From contig NZ_CANMQT010000002.1 of assembly GCF_947500065.1 (NCBI RefSeq), positions 620,001-684,000 of the forward strand: a DNA stretch of 64,000 bases, written 5' to 3'. Each line of letters opens with the position of its first letter. The stretch's first letter is position 1. Shown here piece after piece: positions 17,278-27,400 of this stretch. Both the position numbers and the translations under genes were made by a program. This stretch comes from an uncultured Aquimarina sp. (lineage in GTDB: Bacteria > Bacteroidota > Bacteroidia > Flavobacteriales > Flavobacteriaceae). The notes below the pieces were generated by a model. The model saw nothing but the letters and a program-made list of their open reading frames with translations. It was not told the origin of the DNA and did not search any database.

Positions 17278-18591
17278 ATGAAAAAATTAAAAAAAATCCG
17301 TGTATTTGTTTTATATCCAATCTTAGTAATATTGCTCATCCTACTTACTCTTATCATTTATAAACTCAATCAAAGCACAGTTACTTTATCTGAAAACGGA
17401 ATATACACCTTACTTCAAGTTCCTATCAAATCAAAATTTATAGACGTAAATATCAACTTATCTGGTGCTGCTGATTCCACAAGTTTTACTAAAGACTTCC
17501 TTGAAGGACCGATTGTTACTTATGATAATAACCAAGAAATTTTAGTAGACTGGTTTTATAATGGTAAAGTATACCATAAAAATCATAATAGTACCATCAA
17601 AGGTTTCAGTATAAATAAAGGCGATAAACAACTTGATTTCATCTTACCAAAAATCAGCAAACCTACTATTGAAATCAGTAATGTCCCAAATAAAATTGCT
17701 TTTATTAGTGATATTCATGGAGATTACGAGTATATGGATTGTATTTTGAAGAATCTAAATATTATTGATTTTGATGGAAATTGGAATTTTAATAAAAATC
17801 ACTTAGTCATTGCTGGAGATATGGTGGACCGTGGTAATGAAGTTAGCAGTGTTCTATGGAAAATAGTCGAACTATCAGAGCAAGCAAGAAAGGCTGGTGG
17901 TATGATTCATTATATTATTGGTAATCACGAGCAATATATACTAAGAGGGAATTTTAGCCGAGTAGATCCGGTTAACCTTTACGCAATACAACAAATGATG
18001 TCTTTTAAAGATGCTTTTTCTGATAAAACTTATTTAGGAAAATGGTTAAGAACTCGACCAGTTGTCATTAAAATTGGCGATATAATCATTACCCACGGAG
18101 GAATAAGTTCTGATACTGCTTCCAAAAACTTTAGCTTACAACAACTTAATCAAGCTATGTGGGATTACTGGGCAAATAAATCGGTTGACGATAATATGAA
18201 AGAAGCTATTTTAGGAAAAACAGGGGTCACTAAATACAGAGGTTATATAAGACAAAATGACGAAGTCAAGAAAACAACTCCACAAGAGATGAACACTATT
18301 CTTAAAACTTATGATGCATCTCATATCATAGTTGGGCATACAAATGTTCCTAAGATTGAGCCTCTTTATGATGGAAAAGTATATGATATAAATGCTATTG
18401 AAACATCTTCTCAAGCTTTGGTTTTTGAAAATAACACGTTAAAAATTGTAGATATTGGTATAATTAAGAAAGAGAATACTCATACTATGTATCAGAGAGA
18501 TTTTTCTTTTGGCAACATAAATGATTGGAAAATGATATTCTTTACCTTAAAAAATATCGCCAAACTATCAAGTATCCCTCATCCTTATTAA
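17278..18591 (+). CDS. Membrane-anchored PPP-like metallophosphatase
   Basis: 437 residues. A basic N-terminus and one membrane helix (9-30) are followed by a soluble region; residues 40-130 are beta-rich and unassigned. The calcineurin-like phosphoesterase core is complete: SDIHGD at 144-149, GDMVDRG at 180-186, GNHEQ at 215-219, THGG near 274 and VGHTNV near 354, supplying the usual Asp/His/Asn ligands for two metals. The GDxVDRG and GNHE forms are those of PPP-type serine/threonine phosphatases, notably the bacterial-like (Shewanella-type) branch. The helix has no clear cleavage site, so the domain is probably held on the periplasmic face. The target is unknown. It stands alone, followed by a bidirectional terminator. 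Confidence 0.85.
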   Translation: MKKLKKIRVFVLYPILVILLILLTLIIYKLNQSTVTLSENGIYTLLQVPIKSKFIDVNINLSGAADSTSFTKDFLEGPIVTYDNNQEILVDWFYNGKVYHKNHNSTIKGFSINKGDKQLDFILPKISKPTIEISNVPNKIAFISDIHGDYEYMDCILKNLNIIDFDGNWNFNKNHLVIAGDMVDRGNEVSSVLWKIVELSEQARKAGGMIHYIIGNHEQYILRGNFSRVDPVNLYAIQQMMSFKDAFSDKTYLGKWLRTRPVVIKIGDIIITHGGISSDTASKNFSLQQLNQAMWDYWANKSVDDNMKEAILGKTGVTKYRGYIRQNDEVKKTTPQEMNTILKTYDASHIIVGHTNVPKIEPLYDGKVYDINAIETSSQALVFENNTLKIVDIGIIKKENTHTMYQRDFSFGNINDWKMIFFTLKNIAKLSSIPHPY

Positions 18592-18648
18592 AAATTAATA
18601 ACCTTATAATACAATGAAACTGGTATTGACATTCTAAAAACAGTAAAC

Positions 18649-18700
18649 AAAAAACTGTAATTGTTACAGAAGATAATCTAGTTACAATTACAGTTTTTTT
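18649..18700. terminator. Bidirectional terminator
   Basis: A 16-bp perfect stem (18649-18664 with 18684-18699) with A-run on one side and T-run on the other, between the converging phosphatase and J-domain genes. Confidence 0.8.
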
Positions 18701-18716
18701 GTTCTATTCTTATTTG

Positions 18717-19166
18717 TTAAGCCATTTCCAAATCTTTCTTTGATTTCCTATATAGGTAAGAGTTAAAAATGCTTCTTTTTGCAAATCTAAATTGTCTATC
18801 AGAGTTAATCAGTTTTACATAGATGTTTTTAGGAACACCAAAGTATTCATAAGTGGTACCATCTAAAAATGAAATTTCTAACAACAATCCTTTATGTTGG
18901 AAATCTGCTATACCTGATTCAGATATAGTTCGATTATATGCTTCTTGATTAGCTGCCTTTGTTTCTGGTGCAATACTTACCAAAAAATGATACCCATCAA
19001 TGATCTGTCTGCTTTTTTCTTCAGCTTCCTCTTTCATCGGGTTTCCCTCAAGAAATTTATCCGGATGCCATTCCTTTACTAAATTTCTATAGGTAGTTTT
19101 TAATGTTTTAAGGTCTATTTCTTTTTCAACAGAAAACAACTTCTTGTATTCATTAACACGCTTCAT
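18717..19166 (-). CDS. J-domain protein with C-terminal KTSC domain
   Basis: 149 residues. Residues 5-60 form a DnaJ J-domain with the essential H34-P35-D36 in WHPDKF, so it can be expected to stimulate a DnaK ATPase. After a linker, residues about 88-140 match the KTSC domain: LLEISFLDGTTYEYFGVP, then KLINSDRQFRFAKRSIFNSYLYRK. No zinc-finger or client-binding domains of DnaJ are present. The role of KTSC is not settled; it occurs alone and fused in many bacteria. A variant -7 box (TAGTTTCG on the minus strand) lies just upstream. Confidence 0.82.
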   Translation of the reverse strand: MKRVNEYKKLFSVEKEIDLKTLKTTYRNLVKEWHPDKFLEGNPMKEEAEEKSRQIIDGYHFLVSIAPETKAANQEAYNRTISESGIADFQHKGLLLEISFLDGTTYEYFGVPKNIYVKLINSDRQFRFAKRSIFNSYLYRKSKKDLEMA

Positions 19167-19284
19167 AAACAGGGTTTTTCTAAATCAGGCGCGAAACTAC
19201 GTGTTTTAATTTTAAAATAGCCGTTTTTCCTTATAAAGACCTTTATATTCTTATAAGTCTCAATGAGATATCTAAAAAAGAGGG

Positions 19285-20625
19285 TTATCTCTTTTTCTTT
19301 TTAGGAATTTCTGTTTTAGAAACCTTAGTATCTGTATTTTCTATAATATAGCTGGCTAATATTTTCTCAATCAATTCTTCTTTTGTGAGGTGATGAAAAA
19401 CAGTTTTAATTTTTTCTTTAAACTCAGCTGACAGATCATGATTAGGCTTTGTTTTAAATATTTTCTTAGCCCATAAAAGTCCATTATTTTCTTCTATACT
19501 CTGAGCATCTGCTTTTTTAAATTCCTTAAAAGTGATTCCTAATTCTTCTGTGAACTCTTTTAAATCTTCAGTTTCTTCTTTTTGTAATACGGTTAACGAT
19601 AACCCTTTAGCTCCAGCTCTTGCTGTCCTTCCGCTACGATGCACATAGGTCTCATAAACATCTGGTAAATGATAATTAACTACATACGATATTTCTTTTA
19701 CATCAATTCCTCTGGCAGCTAAATCTGTGGCAACAAGGATATGTATATGACCTTCTCTAAATTGCCCCATTATTCTATCACGTATAGGTTGTGATAAACT
19801 TCCGTGAAGTGCCCCAGAAGAGAATTTATTGATGGCCAGATTTTTTGCTAATTTATTAACCGCTGCTTTTGTTTTACAAAAAATAATACCTCGTTCACCT
19901 TCTCTAGCGCTAAGAAAATGCATTAGAACTTCTAATTTCTCTATCGGCTCTACAACCACATACTGATGATCAATTCCTTGATGTCCCACAGTATCCATAT
20001 CTGCACTAACCTGAATTACATGTTTAGACATATAATTCTGGATCAATTGCTTTATAGTTCCTGGCATTGTAGCGGTGAACAAAATCGTTCTTCTTTTCTT
20101 TGGCAGCACCGCAACGATTTCATCTAACCCTTCTTTTAGAGAACTAATCATTTCATCAGCCTCATCAAGAATTAAGTAATCCGCACTTTTTATATCGATC
20201 TTATCTCGTTTTATTAAATCAATTAAACGTCCTGGAGTTGCAACCACAATATGAGTAGTATTTGACAAACGTTCTATCTGTGGTTTAATAGGAATTCCTC
20301 CACATATTGAAGCTATCGAAATAGTGGGTAAATATGTAGAAAAAGACAGTAAGTTATCATAAATCTGTTGCCCTAATTCTCTTGTAGGAGCAAGGATTAC
20401 TGCCTGTATTTTTGGAGTATCCAAATCAATCAACTGCAGTAAAGGCAATCCAAAAGCTGCAGTTTTTCCAGTTCCAGTCTTTGCTAATCCGACAAAATCA
20501 TCTTTCTTTTGTAATAAAATAGGAATTGATTTTTCTTGAATATCTGTAGGAGTAGAAAAGTTTAGGTCCGCTAAACTCTTTTGCAAAGGAGCAGCAACTC
20601 CTAAATTAAGAAACTGATTTGACAT
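19285..20625 (-). CDS. DEAD-box ATP-dependent RNA helicase
   Basis: 446 residues with all helicase motifs: Q motif (FSTPTDIQEKSIP), AKTGTGKT (I), PTRELGQQ (Ia), TPGRLIDL (Ib), DEAD (II, in LDEADEM), TAT (III, FTATMP), IIFCKTK (IV), VATDLAARGID (V) and HRSGRTARAG (VI). A short basic tail ends KKKKR. It belongs to the RhlE/CsdA-like group involved in ribosome assembly or mRNA turnover, often cold-induced; which paralogue cannot be told. It is divergent from a GNAT gene, and the shared upstream region holds a 9-bp-arm inverted repeat. Confidence 0.93.
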   Translation of the reverse strand: MSNQFLNLGVAAPLQKSLADLNFSTPTDIQEKSIPILLQKKDDFVGLAKTGTGKTAAFGLPLLQLIDLDTPKIQAVILAPTRELGQQIYDNLLSFSTYLPTISIASICGGIPIKPQIERLSNTTHIVVATPGRLIDLIKRDKIDIKSADYLILDEADEMISSLKEGLDEIVAVLPKKRRTILFTATMPGTIKQLIQNYMSKHVIQVSADMDTVGHQGIDHQYVVVEPIEKLEVLMHFLSAREGERGIIFCKTKAAVNKLAKNLAINKFSSGALHGSLSQPIRDRIMGQFREGHIHILVATDLAARGIDVKEISYVVNYHLPDVYETYVHRSGRTARAGAKGLSLTVLQKEETEDLKEFTEELGITFKEFKKADAQSIEENNGLLWAKKIFKTKPNHDLSAEFKEKIKTVFHHLTKEELIEKILASYIIENTDTKVSKTEIPKKKKR

Positions 20626-20639
20626 AAAAATATTTTCGG

Positions 20640-20666
20640 CAAAGATAGGTGTATAATCCTATCTTT
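20640..20666. promoter_or_regulatory. Inverted repeat in the divergent helicase/GNAT promoter
   Basis: AAAGATAGG at 20641-20649 and CCTATCTTT at 20658-20666 are perfect 9-bp arms with an 8-base spacer. The left arm contains the minus-strand -7 box TATCTTTG (20647-20640). The right arm gives a near-match, TATCTTTA, on the plus strand. It may be an operator or simply mirrored -7 boxes. Confidence 0.5.
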
Positions 20667-20691
20667 ATATCTAAATCTTAAAGTTAAAAAG

Positions 20692-21240
20692 ATGGCTATT
20701 CAACATCTAAAATATACCACAGTCACATCTCATAAAGAGTTGGAACAGATCCTTCTACTTCAACAAAAAAACCTAGCTGCTTCAATCTCTGAAAGTGAAA
20801 AAGAAAAAGAAGGTTTTGTTACAGTAGAACATGATTTTGATCTCTTAATGAGCATGAATAACCAAGAACCCCATATCATTGCTAAAGATCAAGATATTGT
20901 TATTGGCTATACATTATGTATGACTTCGGATTTCGGGAATGATATTCCTGTACTTAAACCGATGTTTAGGCAAATAGAGAGTTCATTAGATCAAGATAAA
21001 ATGTATATCGTTATGGGTCAAGTATGCATTGATAAAGACTATCGTGGTCAAGGAATATTTAGAGGTTTATACCGAAAAATGAAGCTAGAATTACAGGGAA
21101 AATACGATCTCCTTATCACAGAAGTAGCTGCAAACAATGTACGTTCTTTAAACGCACATTATGCTATCGGTTTTAAAACACTAGTGATTTATGAAGCTGA
21201 CCAGATAGCCTGGCATCTTATCTATTGGGATTGGAAATAA
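20692..21240 (+). CDS. GNAT-family N-acetyltransferase
   Basis: 182 residues. The acetyl-CoA binding motif A is visible as VCIDKDYRGQGIFRGLYRKM (about 117-136, the Q/RxxGxG/A-type loop RGQGIF), followed by EVAANNVRSLNAHYAIGF, where Asn and Tyr are typical of motif B. The substrate is unknown. It is divergent from the DEAD-box helicase gene, with 66 bases between. Confidence 0.88.
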   Translation: MAIQHLKYTTVTSHKELEQILLLQQKNLAASISESEKEKEGFVTVEHDFDLLMSMNNQEPHIIAKDQDIVIGYTLCMTSDFGNDIPVLKPMFRQIESSLDQDKMYIVMGQVCIDKDYRGQGIFRGLYRKMKLELQGKYDLLITEVAANNVRSLNAHYAIGFKTLVIYEADQIAWHLIYWDWK

Positions 21241-21347
21241 AAAGAGAATTAATGTTTCTACTACAGAATAGTATACAACTGCATTTTCTTTTCTAGAGAA
21301 GAAAACTTGTCTAAACAGTTATTAATATCCGCTATCGTACATATTTC

Positions 21348-22043
21348 TTAAAAAAGCCTACTCTTAATGATCCCCTTATAAGATTGACCAATGGGAATAG
21401 TAACATCTGTGAGTTTGATTTGATTACCAACAATACTTTTTATTGCTATTACGCTAACCATAAAAGAACGATGCACTCTTATAAACAATTCGGCAGGTAA
21501 TACAGTTTCAAAATGAGATATGGATTCATGAATTAATAGCATTTCTGTTTGCAAATACAATTTCACATAGCTCCCGTAACTTTCTAAATACTTAATTTGG
21601 TCTAATTGAATATGGTGTGTTTCCTTATCTCCCTTAAGAAAAATACTGGTATTGGTAGCTTCAGCAACCGTTTTGCTTTTTTGTGGAGATTGTTCTTTTA
21701 CTTTAATTACCTTGGTATATGCTTTTAGAAACCGCTCAAACGAAAATGGTTTTAACAAGTAATCACAAACTTCTAATTCATAACTTTCTACTGCAAACTC
21801 TGAATAGGCAGATGTAATGACTATTAATGGTGGATTAGTAAGTGTCCGTAAAAAATCCAACCCTTTTAATTTTGGCATTTCGATATCCAGAAAGATTAAA
21901 TCTACCTGATTCTTTTGTAAAAATGCTAACGCATCGATCGCGTTATAACAGTTAGCAACTAAACTTAAATCGCTTAGCGAAGCTGCATAATCCTCGATTA
22001 TGTCGTGGGCTATAGGTTCATCATCAACGATGATATAATTCAT
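21348..22043 (-). CDS. LytTR-family response regulator
   Basis: 231 residues: a receiver domain at 1-115 with acidic pocket D7-D8, phospho-acceptor D53 in FLDIEMP, and the conserved lysine in YLLKPFSF. A LytTR DNA-binding domain follows at about 135-230 (IKYLESYGSYVKLYL, then RVHRSFMVSV). LytTR proteins bind direct repeats about two helical turns apart. It follows the sensor kinase gene by 2 bases, so the two form one unit, divergent from the ABC/M1-peptidase genes that are the likely target. Confidence 0.94.
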   Translation of the reverse strand: MNYIIVDDEPIAHDIIEDYAASLSDLSLVANCYNAIDALAFLQKNQVDLIFLDIEMPKLKGLDFLRTLTNPPLIVITSAYSEFAVESYELEVCDYLLKPFSFERFLKAYTKVIKVKEQSPQKSKTVAEATNTSIFLKGDKETHHIQLDQIKYLESYGSYVKLYLQTEMLLIHESISHFETVLPAELFIRVHRSFMVSVIAIKSIVGNQIKLTDVTIPIGQSYKGIIKSRLF

Positions 22044-22045
22044 AA

Positions 22046-23383
22046 TTAGATAGTAATGGTTAATTGAGCTTTATAAACATCTCCTTCTGTTATAAAATTT
22101 AATGAATAGGAAGTATCATATATAATCTCAAGTCGTTTTCTCAGGTTTTCTAATCCTATTCCTTTTAGTTCGTTTACGGAAGATACATCATAATTATTGA
22201 TAACCTCAAATATAATTTTACCATCCTTAACTTCGAGATTGATATGTACAAAAGCGTTATGCATCAAGGAGTCTACACCATGCTTAAAAGCATTTTCTAA
22301 TAAAATGATGAATAGCAATGGAGGAATCATAATGTCTTTTTGCTGTACCTGCTTAACAAATTGAATATCAACTTCTTGATGATGTCTTATTTGCTGAAGT
22401 TCGATATAATTTTCTAAGTATTCGATCTCCTCTTCCAGATGCACTTCCGTTTCTTTTCCTTTATAGATAACATAACGCATAATATCCGATAGCTTTAAAA
22501 TAAGCTCTGGAGCTAGATCAGATTTTCGTTTTGCCAACCCATATAGATTATTCAATGTATTGAAAAAAAAATGCGGATTGACTTGCTGTTTTAATAGTGC
22601 CAACTCGGCTTTGGCTTTATCTGCCTTTAAGTTTTGAAACCATTTCCATTGATCATAGATCCATAATAATACAAACAATGGTAAGGGAAATAAAAACAAT
22701 AAAAATATATCCATGTTTTCTTCATGTGTTCTATACCGAAAAAAAGCTATGAATAAAAAGAAAAAAGTGAACAACAAGGTATAAAGGCCTATAATCAAGA
22801 GCCTATATCTCTGAAAAAACTTTGGTGCCAAAATATAAAATACACCTAACCAAAATAGAGTGAGTAGTATAAAAGTAATAGGGTTATCAGGTACATTCAT
22901 ATAATGATCGATCGTAAACATAATGATAAACACTATTGAAAGTAGTATTAGCTTTATCAAAAAAAAAGTACGCTCCTTTAGAAATGAAACTGCATTTCTT
23001 TTCTTATACCTTTGCATATACCAAGACCATAGAATATAACTACTCGTAATAAAAAACAGAAAAACACAGCTAACAGCTACTACTCTATACTCCAGTGGCT
23101 TCCCAAATATAAAGCCTAATAGAGAAATCACCCAACTCGCCACCATCCAATAAAAAACCTTCTCTTTTCTATGAAAAAGCATCGCATTTGTAATTAAAGA
23201 AATCACAAGACCCCAAAATATAAACCCTATTATATTTACCAAGATCTCCTCTGGATCTATCCTAATAAAGTCAATATACTCTAGCGCTTTTATTAACACA
23301 AAAAGTATACTAAATCCATATAGAATCGCTCTATATTTTCTTAAAAATGAAATCATAAATCCAAAAGTAACAAACCTATACAT
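22046..23383 (-). CDS. LytS-type sensor histidine kinase
   Basis: 445 residues with about eight hydrophobic spans in 18-242 and no obvious extracellular sensor domain. A short coiled segment leads to the His_kinase domain with phospho-acceptor H271 in NPHFFFNTLNNL, and a HATPase_c domain (LENAFKHG, then GIGLENLRKRLE). This is the usual partner of LytTR regulators. A second possible start is ATG at 23356. It is divergent from the ABC transporter genes by 179 bases to their ATPase start; a 6-bp-arm inverted repeat lies at 23445-23459 in that gap. Confidence 0.92.
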   Translation of the reverse strand: MYRFVTFGFMISFLRKYRAILYGFSILFVLIKALEYIDFIRIDPEEILVNIIGFIFWGLVISLITNAMLFHRKEKVFYWMVASWVISLLGFIFGKPLEYRVVAVSCVFLFFITSSYILWSWYMQRYKKRNAVSFLKERTFFLIKLILLSIVFIIMFTIDHYMNVPDNPITFILLTLFWLGVFYILAPKFFQRYRLLIIGLYTLLFTFFFLFIAFFRYRTHEENMDIFLLFLFPLPLFVLLWIYDQWKWFQNLKADKAKAELALLKQQVNPHFFFNTLNNLYGLAKRKSDLAPELILKLSDIMRYVIYKGKETEVHLEEEIEYLENYIELQQIRHHQEVDIQFVKQVQQKDIMIPPLLFIILLENAFKHGVDSLMHNAFVHINLEVKDGKIIFEVINNYDVSSVNELKGIGLENLRKRLEIIYDTSYSLNFITEGDVYKAQLTITI

Positions 23384-23562
23384 ATCTCCATAGTTATATG
23401 AACCGATGCCTTTAAAATTACCACGAATACGTTATTTTTTGTAATGAATGAGATTCATACTCTTTTTTGAGGCTTCCATTCAACATAAACAGTGTCTATA
23501 CAAATTATTGGATTTCTTTTCTAACTCATTTTATGTTCGTATCAGAATCAAAACTAATTTTT

Positions 23563-24432
23563 ATGAACACACTACAGATAAACGATATATCAAAGACATA
23601 TGCCAATGGTGTAAACGCATTAGATACCATTTCATTGACTATCAAAAACGGTCTATTTGGATTATTAGGTCCTAATGGGGCAGGAAAATCTTCTTTAATG
23701 CGTACCATAGCCACATTGCAAGAACCAAGCTCAGGAAATATTACATTCAATGGTATTGACATTCTGAAACACCCTCAAAAATTGAGAAGTCAACTGGGAT
23801 ATCTACCACAAGAATTTGGAGTATACCCAAAGATTTCTGCACAAAAACTATTGGATCACCTTGCTATACTCAAAGGAATCCTGAACAAAAAAGAACGTAA
23901 TGAACAAGTAGATTCTTTATTACAACAAACTAATCTATATCAAGATCGTAAAAAAGCAGTACATACTTTTTCAGGAGGAATGCGTCAGCGATTTGGTATT
24001 GCGCAAGCTTTATTAGGAAATCCCCGATTAATCATTGTAGATGAACCAACGGCAGGGTTGGATCCTGAGGAACGCAATCGTTTCTTGAATTTATTGAGCG
24101 AAATAGGAGAGCATATCATTGTTATTTTATCAACACATATTGTAGAAGATGTAAAAGATCTGTGTACTAATATGGCTATTATGAATAAGGGAAAAATCAT
24201 TACTCAAGGAATCCCTACTAAATTAACTGAACAACTAGAAGACAAGGTTTGGTATAAGATTATTGAAAAACAAGACCTGAAGAGTTATCAATCTGCATTT
24301 CAGGTTATTTCTACTCGTTTATTTTCAGGAAAAACACAACTTCATGTGTTATCTGACGAAAGACCTGAAGCTGGATTCGAACGTATCAATCCAGGATTAG
24401 AAGATGTGTACTTCAGCACACTACAACAATAA
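23563..24432 (+). CDS. ABC transporter ATP-binding protein
   Basis: 289 residues. Start chosen at ATG 23563 (MNTLQINDISKTYANG), since the frame upstream encodes no ABC-like sequence. Walker A GPNGAGKSS at 36-44, Q-loop region PQEFG, signature FSGGMRQ at 136-142, Walker B LIIVDEP at 156-162, and the switch His in LSTHIVED. The C-terminal about 60 residues are the extra segment common in CcmA/NatA-type ATPases. It pairs with the 1190-residue permease/peptidase gene 26 bases downstream. Confidence 0.94.
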   Translation: MNTLQINDISKTYANGVNALDTISLTIKNGLFGLLGPNGAGKSSLMRTIATLQEPSSGNITFNGIDILKHPQKLRSQLGYLPQEFGVYPKISAQKLLDHLAILKGILNKKERNEQVDSLLQQTNLYQDRKKAVHTFSGGMRQRFGIAQALLGNPRLIIVDEPTAGLDPEERNRFLNLLSEIGEHIIVILSTHIVEDVKDLCTNMAIMNKGKIITQGIPTKLTEQLEDKVWYKIIEKQDLKSYQSAFQVISTRLFSGKTQLHVLSDERPEAGFERINPGLEDVYFSTLQQ

Positions 24433-24458
24433 AACCACCCTCAAAAAATATATCCGTC

Positions 24459-27400
24459 ATGTTTATACAACTTATCAAGTTTGAATGGAGATACCATTCT
24501 AAACAATTATCATTCTATATGTTTTCGATTATCTTTTTCCTCTTAGGATTTTATATGTCTTCTGGAGGAAGGTTAGGGGCAACAGAATTGGTAAAAACTA
24601 ACTCCCCATATCAAATTAGTTTTTTTATTGGAATATTTAGTCTCGTATCAGTTTTTGCTACTATGTTTTATTGTATAAACGCTATGGTTAGGGATCGGCA
24701 ATACAATGCGGAAGAAATTATTCATAGTACATCCGTAAAAAAACAACATTTTTACTGGAGTCGCTTTTCAGGAGGGTTTTTGGTCAGTCTATTAGTTTAT
24801 ACGCTTATGCTTTTAGGTTTTGCATTAGGCACTTTTTTTTCAAACAATCCCGATGGTATTGCGCCTTTTGTATTGCACCATTATATTTATATATGGAGTA
24901 CAATGGTGTTACCTAATTTGTTTATTCTAACCGCACTATTATTCTGTTTTGCGGCACTTTCCAGAAAAGCATTACTCGTATACATCGGAGCTGTTTTTAT
25001 CTACGCATTATACTGGGGATGTTCTATATTTTTAAACTCTCCTATGCTAGCCCAAGCTGTTCCACCATCGCCAGAAAATATGGTCATTGCAGCATTAATG
25101 GATCCGTTTGGCTTGTCCGCTTTTTTTGAACAAACCATGTACTGGACTCCTTTTCAAAAAAATAATCAGTTAGTATCTTTTTCAGGATTTTTCCTTTGGA
25201 ATAGAATTGTTTGGCTGTCTTTTTCCATAATACTATTAACCATTACCTATAAATTATTTTCTTTTCGAAAAGGAATTCGAAAAATAAAAAAAACAAAAAA
25301 TGCGGCACAGGAAGTCATTCAGAAAAAAGAATATATTCCTGTTTTGACCTATTCAGAAACTACTAAAGCGCAGTTATTAGGATTCCTATCACTAACAAAA
25401 TTAGAATTGAAAGCTATTTTTACAAGCCTACCATTTATCGCTATACTTTTAATATGGATTTTGATAGCTTTTACAGAAATTTATAGTAAAGTTTATGAAG
25501 GAGGAGCCTATCGCGATAGTCTGTATCCAGCAACCTATCTTTTGATTGAACAAATAAGTGATCCTTTGCCTATCATGGGATTGATTTTGATCATTTTTTA
25601 TAGTGGAGAGTTGGTGTGGCGAGAACGCAGTTTGCATTTTAATTCTATAACAGATGTTACTCCCGCATCCAATAATATCTTCTTCTTTTCAAAATATGTA
25701 GCGCTATTATTACTACCAATCCTACTAATTTTTATTGGAATTTTGATGTGTATTGGCTTTCAAATTGCAGGAAATTATTATCAATTCGAATGGACACAAT
25801 ACATCCATCTATTTTATTTTGAAGGAATCGGATTGATTTTTTACGGGATTGTTGCATTGTTTATTCAAAGTTTAGTATCCAATAAATATCTTGGAATGTT
25901 CCTTTCAGGAATCTTAATTTTTTTATTAGGTAGTTCTTTAAGTAATTACATAGGAATCGAACATATGTTACTGCAATTAGGAAAAACTTCGCCGATAGTA
26001 TATATCGATATGAATGGCTATGGAACTTATCTAGAACCTTTTCATTGGTATGCTTTATATTGGATGGCTTTTGCAGGAATTTTAGTGCTGCTAGCTTTTA
26101 AATTATGGAGGCGAGGCATTATTTCAAATTTTAAATTTCGAATACAACAATTGTTTTCTAATTGGAAAAAATCAGAAAGAAGTATTGTTTTTGGGTTTCT
26201 TATTGTTTTCATCGGTGCGGGAAGTGTTATTTTTTATAACACGAATATTATAAACGAATATATTCCTTCTAATAAACAATTAGATTTAGCTGAAGAATAT
26301 GAACGCAAGTTTAAACAATATGATGTACTAAAAGAATTGTATCCTGTCACTATCAAAACAACAGTAGATATTTATCCCGATGCCCAAAAATATACTGTAA
26401 AAGCCGATTACATACTAAAAAACAAGAGCAATTCTACAGTTGATCTTGTTTTTATCTCACCTAGAGAACCGCTACAATCTGTTTTTTTAGAAAATGCGAC
26501 ATTAATTGAATACGACACTATTTTCAAGACCTATTTATTCAAATTAAAGGATCCGCTATTACCAAAAGAGCAGCTAAAATTTAGATATGAACTTATTGTA
26601 CAGAATGATGGTTTTGAAAGACGAGGTGCTATTGTCGAGAATGGTAGCTATATAACCCATTCCTCTTTTGAACCTTCATTAGGCTATCGAAATAGTAGAG
26701 AAATCCGAAATTCTTCAGAACGAAAAAAAAGAGGTTTACCTGAATTGAAAGAAGAGATCATTCAGCCTAACGATCTCCATAGTATACCGGATAATCTTAT
26801 TGGCAAACTTCCTTTCGAAACTATCGTGTCTACGCAATCAGATCAAATTGCTATTGCACCAGGAAATTTAATTAAAGAATGGAAAGAAGACAATAGAAAC
26901 TTTTACCATTATAAAGTGGATGGTAAAATATCTCCATTATTAGGATATTTTTCTGCCAAATATGAGATAGAAAAAGAAATATATCAAGGAGTTAGTATAG
27001 AACAATACTTTCATCCGGATCATGACATGAATATTGCCTCAACTATGAAGGCTAGTAAAGAAGCTCTGGATTATTGTATTAAAAATTTTGGAGATTATCC
27101 GTATGATCATCTTCGTATAGCAGAAATACCGGCATATTGGCCATTTGGAGGGCAAGCTTTACCAGGAACTATTAGTGTGGTTGAAGATCGATTTTACTTA
27201 TTAGATCAACGGAACACTGATGTCTTTAATCTAGTTGCTAAACGTACTATTCATGAGGTAGCACATCAATGGTGGGGGCATATCTTAACGCCTAAGATGA
27301 CTGCGGGAAGTGGATTTTTTATAGAAGGACTCGCCAAATACACAGAAATTGCTGTGATGGAAAAACATTATGGTAAAGGTGCATTATGGAACTTATCAGA

